In this document: in pieces, positions 15,549 through 22,302 of the stretch
Layout: every line of letters starts with the position of its first letter
Numbering within the stretch: the stretch's first letter is position 1
Source: Saccharothrix coeruleofusca
GTDB taxonomy: Bacteria > Actinomycetota > Actinomycetes > Mycobacteriales > Pseudonocardiaceae
DNA: 42,798 nucleotides
Direction: 5' to 3'
Assembly (NCBI RefSeq): GCF_014648515.1
Contig: NZ_BMRG01000004.1
Coordinates: forward strand, 521,480 to 564,277
The notes under the pieces: generated by a model
Database searches by the model: none
Seen by the model: only the letters and a program-made list of their open reading frames with translations
What the model was told of the DNA's origin: nothing
Program-made: the position numbers and the translations under genes

Positions 15549-15713
15549 GGTCGCACCTCTCGATCGCGGACTGGACGCCCTCGGGTGCCCGGCGATCGGC
15601 GACGGCAAACGGGCCGCATCACCGCGGCGCTCCCACGTCCTCCCGGCAGCAGGTGAGCCGGATTCGTCCTCGGCGGACGACGCAGGACCGCGCGATCCAC
15701 TGTGGACGGCGCA

Positions 15714-15730
15714 GGTCCGGCCGGTGGACC
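15714..15730. promoter_or_regulatory. inverted repeat upstream of the LacI gene
   Basis: GGTCC-N7-GGACC ends directly before the -10 box of the LacI gene, within its promoter spacer. A second short palindrome, TCCAC-T-GTGGA, lies at 15696-15706. Either could be an autoregulatory operator; neither looks like the classical GAAGCGCTTC core. Confidence 0.35.
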
Positions 15731-15736
15731 TATGAT
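15731..15736 (+). promoter_or_regulatory. -10 box TATGAT of the LacI gene, likely leaderless
   Basis: TATGAT is followed by CGC and then GTGGTG. The second GTG lies 6 bases downstream of the box and no Shine-Dalgarno is present. The arrangement is the same as at the LysR gene. Confidence 0.55.
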
Positions 15737-15739
15737 CGC

Positions 15740-16756
15740 GTGGTGGTCACCATCGCCGACGTCGCCCGCGCGGCGGGAGTCTCGCCGAGCACCGTTTCCT
15801 ACGTGCTGTCGGGCAAGCGCTCGATCTCCGAGGGGACGCGGCGGCGGGTGGAGCGCAGCATCCGCGAGCTGGGCTACCACCCCAACGCGGGCGCTCGGGC
15901 GCTGGCCAGCAGCCGGACCAACGTGCTCGCCCTGGTGGCGCCGCTGCGGGCGGACGTCAACGTGCCCGTGGTGATGCAGTTCGTCGGCGGTGTGGTGACC
16001 AGGGCCAGGGCGCACGACCACGACGTGCTGCTGCTGACCGAGGACGAAGGGCCCGACGGGCTGCGCCGGGTGGCCGGGTCGGCGCTGGCCGACGCGGTCA
16101 TCGTGATGGACGTCGAGGCCGCCGAGCCGCGGTTGCCGGTGCTGCGGTCGCTGCCGCTGCCCGCCGTGCTGATCGGGGTGCCCGACGAGCCACACGGGCT
16201 GGCCTGCGTGGACCTGGACTTCACCGCGGCGGGCGCGGCCTGCGTCGGGCACCTGGCCGAACTGGGGCACCGCGCCATCGCGCTGGTGGGGCCTTCCCCT
16301 GCGGTCTACGCGCGGGGGACCAGCTACGCGGGACGGTTCCTGCGCGGGTTCCGGGCGGCGGTGGCGCAGCGCGCGGTGCGGGCGGCCGAGCGGCCCTGCC
16401 CGCCCTCCTACGACGGGTTGCGGGCGTGCCTGGACGACGTGCTGGGGCAGGGCGTCACGGCGCTGGTGGTGCACAACGAGGCCGTGCTGGGGCCGCTGCT
16501 GCCCGAACTGGCGCGACGGGGTCTGCGGGTGCCCGAGGACATCTCGGTGCTGGCGGTCTGCCCGGCGGACATGGCCGAGTTCCAGGCGGTGCCGCTCAGC
16601 TCGGTCGACATCCCGTCGGCCGAGCTGGGCGGTTTGGCCGTGGAGCTGGCCATGAGCGCCGCCCCTCCCGCCCGCGTGCGCCTGCTCCCGCCCCGGCTCA
16701 CCTCGCGCGCCAGCACCGCCCCGCCCCGCACGGCCACACCACTTCCGTCCTCTTAG
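15740..16756 (+). CDS. LacI-family transcriptional regulator
   Basis: A 338-aa repressor. The N-terminal helix-turn-helix TIADVARAAGVSPSTVSYVLSG and hinge helix region YHPNAGARALASSRT are textbook LacI. A periplasmic-binding-protein-like effector domain follows (LALVAPLRADVNVPVVMQF onward), usually sugar-sensing. The C-terminus is shortened and Pro/Thr-rich. Start at GTG 15740 or 15743, three or six bases after a TATGAT box. The stop TAG shares bases with the stop of the convergent MFS gene. No sugar genes are adjacent. It is the only LacI protein in the window, so it is a candidate, but unproven, regulator of the operator at 33332-33349. Confidence 0.9.
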   Translation: MVVTIADVARAAGVSPSTVSYVLSGKRSISEGTRRRVERSIRELGYHPNAGARALASSRTNVLALVAPLRADVNVPVVMQFVGGVVTRARAHDHDVLLLTEDEGPDGLRRVAGSALADAVIVMDVEAAEPRLPVLRSLPLPAVLIGVPDEPHGLACVDLDFTAAGAACVGHLAELGHRAIALVGPSPAVYARGTSYAGRFLRGFRAAVAQRAVRAAERPCPPSYDGLRACLDDVLGQGVTALVVHNEAVLGPLLPELARRGLRVPEDISVLAVCPADMAEFQAVPLSSVDIPSAELGGLAVELAMSAAPPARVRLLPPRLTSRASTAPPRTATPLPSS

Positions 16757-17982
16757 GACGCTGTCTCGTCACCGCGCCGCAGCAGCATGACCAGTGCGAC
16801 CGCGGCGACCAAGGCGACCGCACCCGTGAACAGCACGCCCGCCCACACCAGGCCCCGTGCTTGCGCCGCCACGCCCACGCCGATGACGGGGAGCGAGATC
16901 GCGCCGTAGAGCACCAGGAAGAAGCTCGAAGTGACCTCACCGCGCCGTTCCTCCGGCGCGGCGGTGCCCACCGCGTCCAGACCGGCGCGGAAGCTCATGC
17001 CCTGGCCGACTCCCGCCACCACCGCGCCCGCCAGCAGCAGGAACAGCGACACCGCCGCGATACTCAGCCCGATGAGGACGACGCCGACGAGCAGCGCACT
17101 CGTCCCGACCAGGGCTGCCGAGCGCTCGGCCAGCCGTGCCGACGCCACCTGCCCGGCCGCCGAGGTGCCCAGCAGCGCGAGCACGACGAGCCCGCCTGAG
17201 ACGTGGTCGGTGATCCCCAGGACCTGGCTCAGGAAAGCCGGGGAGACCGAGGTGAACAGGCCCAGCACCGCGAAGCCCGCCACGCCGCCGGTGGCCGCGC
17301 GGACGAAGGCCGGACGCGCGGCGGGAGGCACGCCCATCCGCTGCGGACGCCAGCGCACGGGTCCCGCCGCCCGTGGTCGCGGCTCGGCGACAGCCCGCAG
17401 CGCCACCGCCGCGCAGAGCACGAGCAGGAGGTGGACCAGGTAGGGGACGACCAGCGGTGCGGGGGCGAACTCGGCGAGGACACCGGCGACGACCGGGCCG
17501 AGGCCGACGCCGAGCATGTTCACCGACGCCGCGGCCAGGCTGTAGTGCCGCTTCCGTCCCGGTGGGGCCAGGTCGACCAGCATCGCCGTGGCCGTGCCGG
17601 TGAACACGCCCGCGGACAGGCCGGAGAGCAAGCGGCCCGCGAAGAGCGCGGGCAGGCTGTGCGGGATCAGGAACACGGCGCTGCTGGCCGCCGCCAGCGC
17701 GAGACCGGGCAGCAGGATCGCGCGCCTGCCCAACTGGTCGGACAACGGCCCGAACAGCACCAGCGCCGCGGCGACGCCGACCGCGTACGTGCTGAAGACG
17801 AGGGTGACCACGACGCCGTCGAACCCGAGTTCCCGGCTGTAGAGCGCGTAGAGCGGGGTGGGCAGGCTGACGCCGATCATGGTCACGCCGAACGCGGCGG
17901 AGACGGCGACGGCGGCCCTGGTGCCGCGCAGCCCGCGCGCGGCCGGAGCGGGACGGGCCGTGGGCGCCTCGGCTCCGATCAC
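16753..17982 (-). CDS. MFS transporter
   Basis: A 409-aa protein with about 12 hydrophobic segments. The helix 2-3 loop FGPLSDQLGRRAILLPGL is the MFS signature. The N-terminal motif VTMIGVSLPTPLYALYSRELG is typical of drug or metabolite transporters of the MFS_1 group. The GTG start at 17982 overlaps the amidohydrolase stop as GTGA, so it is translationally coupled. It may import the substrate of that enzyme or export a product. It is the last gene of the epimerase-amidohydrolase-MFS operon. The stop TAA shares TTAG with the LacI stop. Confidence 0.88.
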   Translation of the reverse strand: MIGAEAPTARPAPAARGLRGTRAAVAVSAAFGVTMIGVSLPTPLYALYSRELGFDGVVVTLVFSTYAVGVAAALVLFGPLSDQLGRRAILLPGLALAAASSAVFLIPHSLPALFAGRLLSGLSAGVFTGTATAMLVDLAPPGRKRHYSLAAASVNMLGVGLGPVVAGVLAEFAPAPLVVPYLVHLLLVLCAAVALRAVAEPRPRAAGPVRWRPQRMGVPPAARPAFVRAATGGVAGFAVLGLFTSVSPAFLSQVLGITDHVSGGLVVLALLGTSAAGQVASARLAERSAALVGTSALLVGVVLIGLSIAAVSLFLLLAGAVVAGVGQGMSFRAGLDAVGTAAPEERRGEVTSSFFLVLYGAISLPVIGVGVAAQARGLVWAGVLFTGAVALVAAVALVMLLRRGDETAS

Positions 17983-19385
17983 GACGACGCCCCGACCCCG
18001 GCACCGGCCCTGCCCACGGAGGGCCTCACCGCGGAGCGCATCGCGGCGCGGTGGACGCGGTCGCGCGATCGGGCGGCCTGTTCCGCGATGGTGTCCGCAC
18101 CGCGGAGCACGCCGTCGGCCTTGACGGTGCGCCCGGCGACGAGCACCAGGGAGACGTTGCCCGCGTGCCCGGACGTGACGATCGCCGCCGGGATGTCGGT
18201 CGCGGGCAGCAGGTTGGGGTCGGTGAGCCGGATCATGATCAGGTCGGCTTCCTTGCCGGGGGTGAGGCTGCCGGTCCGGTCGTCGATCCCGCAGGCGCGG
18301 GCGCCCTCGATGGTGGCGAAGGCGAGCAGGTCCCGCGCGTCGAACGTGGTGATCGCGGCGTCCGCCCGGTCCAGCGGACCTCCTGCTCCGGCGCGCACCA
18401 GCTGCTGGTAGGCCAGTGCCGCGCGCATCACGCCGAACATGTCCCCGGCGACGGCGGACTCCACGTCCACGCTCAGGCTCGGCCGCACGCCCGCCGCCAG
18501 CAACCGGTTGGTCGCGGGTTGGCCGAGACCGGGCATGAAGACCTCCAGCGCGGCCGCGACCGATGCGCTCGCGCCGTGCTCGGCGATGCGGCGCAGCTCG
18601 TCGTCGGTGGAGGTGCAGCAGTGGATGAAGGTCATGTCCGGTCCGAGCAGGCCCGCCTCGTCGAGCTGCCGGATCGCCTGCTGCCGGGCGCCCCACTCCC
18701 CCAGCCCGACGTGCATGCTGATCCGCAGGCCCAGTTCGCGGGCCAGCGCGATGTCCTGGCGGGCGACGTCCATGGTGGCCAGCTCGGGCCCGCGCAGCAT
18801 CGCGTTCAGGGTGACCCGCGCCGAGTCGTCCGGCAGCAGGGACTCCCGGACCCGCCGGATGTCCGGCGGGTGGAGCCTGCCGCTGCCGAACTGCCAGGAC
18901 TCGGCCTCGGTGGAGGGCCAGCCGTGGTCGAACACGCAGCGGATGCCCGAGTCCCAGTGCGCCTGGACGGCGGCGTCCGCGTGGTCCGGGCTGTTCATGA
19001 TGTGGGACTCGTCGCGGATCGTGGTGATCCCGGCGTCGAGGGCCATGAGATCGGCGGCCGTGTTGCCGATCCGGACGTCCTCGGGTTCGAGGTGCGGTCC
19101 CAGCCGGATCTGGACGTGCTCGCGGTACTCCGGGTAGGTCCACGCGGGCCCCAGGCCGCGCAACGCCCCCTGCCAGGCGTGCCGGTGGGTGTCGATGAAG
19201 CCGGGCAGGACGGCGTGGCCGGTCCCGTCGACCACCTGGGCGCCGTCGGCGTCGACGGACTCGCCGACGGCCGCGATCCGCCCGTCCGCGACGAGGACGT
19301 CGCCGACGAAGTCGCCGAGCCGGTCGTCCTGGGTCAGGACGTGCGCCCCCTTGATCAGAATCCGCTCCTGGTTCGAGCTGTCCAC
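17979..19385 (-). CDS. amidohydrolase (TRZ/ATZ, cytosine-deaminase-like)
   Basis: A 468-aa amidohydrolase-superfamily enzyme with a beta-sandwich plus metal-dependent TIM barrel. Metal and catalytic residues are visible: H67 and H69 in DTHRH, H225 in SMHVG, H255 in FIHCC and D307 in SVDVES. The C-terminal TGSLTPGKEADLIMI closes the sandwich. The subgroup deaminates or dechlorinates heterocycles such as cytosine, guanine analogues and triazines; the substrate cannot be read off. The GTG start at 19385 has AAAGGT 9 nt upstream. It is the middle gene of the operon divergent from LysR, with the MFS downstream as possible transporter. Confidence 0.88.
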   Translation of the reverse strand: MDSSNQERILIKGAHVLTQDDRLGDFVGDVLVADGRIAAVGESVDADGAQVVDGTGHAVLPGFIDTHRHAWQGALRGLGPAWTYPEYREHVQIRLGPHLEPEDVRIGNTAADLMALDAGITTIRDESHIMNSPDHADAAVQAHWDSGIRCVFDHGWPSTEAESWQFGSGRLHPPDIRRVRESLLPDDSARVTLNAMLRGPELATMDVARQDIALARELGLRISMHVGLGEWGARQQAIRQLDEAGLLGPDMTFIHCCTSTDDELRRIAEHGASASVAAALEVFMPGLGQPATNRLLAAGVRPSLSVDVESAVAGDMFGVMRAALAYQQLVRAGAGGPLDRADAAITTFDARDLLAFATIEGARACGIDDRTGSLTPGKEADLIMIRLTDPNLLPATDIPAAIVTSGHAGNVSLVLVAGRTVKADGVLRGADTIAEQAARSRDRVHRAAMRSAVRPSVGRAGAGVGASS

Positions 19386-19422
19386 GTGGTGCGACCTTTC
19401 TTCGACAGTGCTGATCCGCTGC

Positions 19423-20292
19423 TCACCGACCCGTGAGGTGTTCCAGCAGCGTGGGACGGGTCGGTTGCCAACCGAGCTGCCTGGCGGCCGTGCCCGACGC
19501 CCGCTGGTCCAGCAGCAGCGCCTCGCCGAGCAGGCCCAGGCGCTCGACGGTGCCCGCGAGACCTTCGGGCTCGACGCGCCCGTCCAAGCCCGCGGCGCGG
19601 CTCGCCGCGACGGTGATCTCCCGGACCGTCGGGTTCACCCCGCTCGCGCCGATGAGGTAGGTGCCCGCCCGTGCCTTTTCCAGCGCCAGGACGTAGAGCG
19701 CGGCCAGGTCGTCCACGTGCACCGTGGCCCAGTGCTGCTCGCCGCTGCCGAGCACCGTCAACGCCTGGCTGCCCACGCCTCGCCGCGGTCCCCCGGTGAT
19801 CACCCGCAGCAGACCCCCACCGCGGCCGTAGACGAGGGCGGGCGAGATGACCGCCGTGCGGACCCCCGTCGCGGCGAGGACCCGCCGGGTCACCTCGGGG
19901 CGCCACGCCGTGATCCGCGGCGCGCGGAACGGGCTGACCTCGGTCAGCTCACCACCGCTGCCGTGGTCCCAGATGCCCGCCGTGGAGACCAACGGCTTCC
20001 CCGTTCCCCCGAGCCCCGCCAGCACCGCGGTGACGAAGGCGTCCTCGGCCTCCGCGCTGGTCGCGTCGCCCGGCGAGGCGAGGTGGACGACTCCGTCGGC
20101 ACCCGCTGCCAGTTCGCGGACCCGTGCGGCGTCGGTGATGTCACCGATGACGGGCGACGCGCCGCGTTCCCGCACCGCGCCCGCGCGATCCGGGTCGCGG
20201 ACCAGACCCAGGACTTCGTGTCCACCGGCCACGAGGGCTTCGAGCACCGCCGAGCCGACGTACCCCGTGGCCCCGGTGAGCAGCACGCGCAT
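19423..20292 (-). CDS. NAD-dependent epimerase/dehydratase (extended SDR)
   Basis: A 289-aa Rossmann protein with N-terminal GATGYVGSAVLEAL and the domain pattern of atypical or extended SDRs. Where YxxxK would be expected, the segment around TAWRPEVTRRVLAATG has no clear Tyr-x3-Lys. It may therefore be a non-canonical reductase, like other NAD(P)-binding members of this family. The ATG at 20292 has a very strong GGAGGAGG site. It is the first gene of the operon with the amidohydrolase and MFS, divergent from the LysR regulator that probably controls it. Confidence 0.82.
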   Translation of the reverse strand: MRVLLTGATGYVGSAVLEALVAGGHEVLGLVRDPDRAGAVRERGASPVIGDITDAARVRELAAGADGVVHLASPGDATSAEAEDAFVTAVLAGLGGTGKPLVSTAGIWDHGSGGELTEVSPFRAPRITAWRPEVTRRVLAATGVRTAVISPALVYGRGGGLLRVITGGPRRGVGSQALTVLGSGEQHWATVHVDDLAALYVLALEKARAGTYLIGASGVNPTVREITVAASRAAGLDGRVEPEGLAGTVERLGLLGEALLLDQRASGTAARQLGWQPTRPTLLEHLTGR

Positions 20293-20325
20293 CGTTCCTC
20301 CTCCTGTGATCGGACGAGTCCAGGA

Positions 20326-20337
20326 TGATCGCGATCA
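20326..20337. promoter_or_regulatory. perfect palindrome TGATCGCGATCA in a LysR divergent region
   Basis: This 12-bp perfect palindrome lies 34 bases upstream of the epimerase start, in the 100-bp gap between epimerase and LysR. It is a candidate activator or repressor site for the operon. Confidence 0.5.
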
Positions 20338-20371
20338 CTCATCGAGTCCAACGAAGAAAATCGATATGGTC

Positions 20372-20391
20372 ATCGCGTGCTGCGATAGATT
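20372..20391 (+). promoter_or_regulatory. LysR box (T-N11-A) overlapping the LysR -10 box
   Basis: ATCGC-N5-GCGAT (20372-20386) is an inverted repeat with exact T-N11-A spacing, the classical LysR-type binding motif. Its last base is the first base of the -10 box TAGATT (20386-20391). The GTG at 20398 follows 6 bases later, with no Shine-Dalgarno. Binding here would repress the regulator's own, probably leaderless, transcript. Confidence 0.6.
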
Positions 20392-20394
20392 GCG

Positions 20395-21294
20395 GTGGTG
20401 CACCAGCGCAGCCTCGAAGCCTTCCTCGTCCTCGCCCGCGAGCTGAACTTCAGCCGCGCGGCGCACATGCTGCACATCACCCAGTCGACTCTCTCGGCGT
20501 CGATCAAGAAGCTGGAAGCCGAGTTGAGGACGCCGCTGTTCGCCCGCTCGACGCGATCGGTCTCCCTCACCGACGCCGGGGCGGCCTTCCTGCCCGCCGC
20601 TCGCGCGGCGGTCGAGGCCCTGGAGGCCGCGCGCGCCGTCGTCGACCCGTCGGGTGAGCTGCGGGGGCACCTGACCGTGGGCATGTTGAACGGGCTCACG
20701 CTGGTCGACGTCCCGGCGCTGACCGGTGACTTCCACCGCAGGCACCCACGGGTGCGCCTGCGCCTGGAGACCTCGCAGCGCGGAGCGGCCGGACTCGTCG
20801 AGGACGTCAAGCGGAGCCGGGTGGACGTGGCCTTCGTCAGCACCGACGCCGCCGACCCCCAGCTGCGGGTGGTGCCGATCAGGAAGTACCACCTGCGCCT
20901 GGCCGTGGCCCCGGACCACCCGCTGGCTGCCCGCCGCGCGGTGACCCTCGCCGAGATCGCGGACGAGCCGTTCGTCGACATGCCGCTGGGCTTCGGTCAC
21001 CGCACGGTCGTCGACCGCGCTTTCGCGCAGCACTCGCGAATCCGGGACGTGCTGGTCGAGACCACCGACCTGACGACCATCCCGGACTACGTGGCCCACG
21101 GGCTCGGCGTGGCCCTGCTCCCGCTCGAACTCGCGACCAGCGGCTCCCGACCGCTGGCCACGCTCACGATCTCGGACGCGGACATCTCGTGGACCCTGGC
21201 CATCGTCATGTCAGCGACGCGCCCGCCCTCGCACCTGGTCACGGCGTTCCTGGACCTGGTGCAGCGGCACATCCGGCCGGAACGCCCCTTCTAG
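20395..21294 (+). CDS. LysR-family transcriptional regulator
   Basis: A 299-aa regulator (298 from the second GTG at 20398, which I prefer on promoter spacing). The N-terminal winged helix LEAFLVLARELNFSRAAHML, HITQSTLSASIKKLEAEL, TPLFARSTRSVSLTDAG is typical. The effector-binding domain begins near GELRGHLTVGMLNG. It is divergent from the epimerase-amidohydrolase-MFS operon, which it most likely controls in response to a substrate or product of that operon. Confidence 0.92.
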   Translation: MVHQRSLEAFLVLARELNFSRAAHMLHITQSTLSASIKKLEAELRTPLFARSTRSVSLTDAGAAFLPAARAAVEALEAARAVVDPSGELRGHLTVGMLNGLTLVDVPALTGDFHRRHPRVRLRLETSQRGAAGLVEDVKRSRVDVAFVSTDAADPQLRVVPIRKYHLRLAVAPDHPLAARRAVTLAEIADEPFVDMPLGFGHRTVVDRAFAQHSRIRDVLVETTDLTTIPDYVAHGLGVALLPLELATSGSRPLATLTISDADISWTLAIVMSATRPPSHLVTAFLDLVQRHIRPERPF

Positions 21295-21367
21295 CACCGC
21301 CTGCTCCCCCGCACCTGACCTCGCGCGCCCGCGCCGCCGACCTTGCCTTGACGCCGACGTCAGGACC

Positions 21368-21373
21368 TAGCGT
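21368..21373 (+). promoter_or_regulatory. -10 box TAGCGT of the LLM-class gene
   Basis: TAGCGT lies 7 bases before the GTG at 21381, whose product starts MKFAINY as LLM proteins often do. A TTGACG is present at 21348, but only 14 bp upstream of the box. A leaderless start at 21381 is the simplest reading. Confidence 0.45.
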
Positions 21374-21380
21374 GGCGGCG

Positions 21381-22238
21381 GTGAAGTTCGCGATCAACTA
21401 CAGCACGCCCCACTTCGGCGTGGACCCCGACGGGATCGTGGCCTACGCGCAGCACGCGGAGGACTGCGGTTTCGAGGCGTTGTACGTGCCCGAGCACATC
21501 GCGCTGCACCGCGGCGCGAAGATCGGGCCCGTGGATCTGCCGCCGTCGCTGCCCTACGGCGATCCGCTGGACTGCCTGGCCTTCGTCGCCGCCGCCACGC
21601 GGCGCATCCTGCTCGGGACCGCCGTGCTGCTGCTGCCCTACCACCACCCGGTGGTGCTGGCCAAGCGCCTGGCGACCATCGACGTGCTGTCCAAGGGGCG
21701 CATGCGGCTGCTGACCGTGGGGGTGGGCGCGCTGCCCGGCGAGGCGCGGGCCGCGGGGGTCGACTTCAGCACCCGCGGTCGCCGGGCCGACGAAGCGATC
21801 GACGTGCTGCGGCTGCTGTGGGCCGGTGGCGAGGACGGTGCCGACTTCCACGGGGAGTTCTTCGACTTCGACGGCCTGTTCAGCTTCCCGCGGCCCCACG
21901 GGGGCGCGTCCCTGCCGATCCACGTCGGCGGTTCGAGCCGGGCCGCCGCGCGCCGGGCGGGGCGACGCGGCGACGGCTACTTCCCCGGCGGGGTGCTCAC
22001 CCCGCAGCAGCGCCGCGACCAGCTCGACCTGGCCAGGGCGACCGCCGTCGAGGCGGGCCGCGACGCCGAGCGGCTGGAGTGCACCCGGTGGGGTTCCATC
22101 GACATGTCCGCCGAGGACGTCGAACGGCTCGCCGAGCAGGGCGCGACGCGGGTCGTCGTGACCCCCACCGCCGCCGACCCCGCCCGGCGGCGCGACGAGA
22201 TGTCCGCGTTCGCCGAGCGGTTCGCCCTGCCCCGGTGA
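21381..22238 (+). CDS. LLM-class F420- or flavin-dependent oxidoreductase
   Basis: A 285-aa luciferase-like TIM-barrel protein. It opens with KFAINYSTPHFG, followed by AEDCGFEALYVPEHIALH, then LLGTAVLLLPYHHPVVLAKRLATIDVLSKGRM, the hallmark of the F420-dependent LLM group. PIHVGGSSRAAARRAGRRGDGYFPGG, the usual cofactor-phosphate region, follows. The substrate is unknown. The frame is open from 21189, but the upstream part overlaps LysR and looks non-coding. GTG 21372 is an alternative start. It converges on the GH35 gene across a strong hairpin. Confidence 0.88.
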   Translation: MKFAINYSTPHFGVDPDGIVAYAQHAEDCGFEALYVPEHIALHRGAKIGPVDLPPSLPYGDPLDCLAFVAAATRRILLGTAVLLLPYHHPVVLAKRLATIDVLSKGRMRLLTVGVGALPGEARAAGVDFSTRGRRADEAIDVLRLLWAGGEDGADFHGEFFDFDGLFSFPRPHGGASLPIHVGGSSRAAARRAGRRGDGYFPGGVLTPQQRRDQLDLARATAVEAGRDAERLECTRWGSIDMSAEDVERLAEQGATRVVVTPTAADPARRRDEMSAFAERFALPR

Positions 22239-22242
22239 CCTC

Positions 22243-22290
22243 CGGACCGGACCGCTCCCGGCGCGGCTGAGCCGGGAGCGGTCCGGTCCG
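22243..22290. terminator. bidirectional terminator hairpin, 20-bp perfect stem
   Basis: Arms 22243-22262 and 22271-22290 are perfectly complementary around the 8-nt loop GCGGCTGA. It lies between the convergent LLM-class gene (stop 22238) and GH35 (stop 22303). No T run follows, as is usual in GC-rich actinomycetes. Confidence 0.85.
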
Positions 22291-22302
22291 CTCGACCGCC
22301 GG

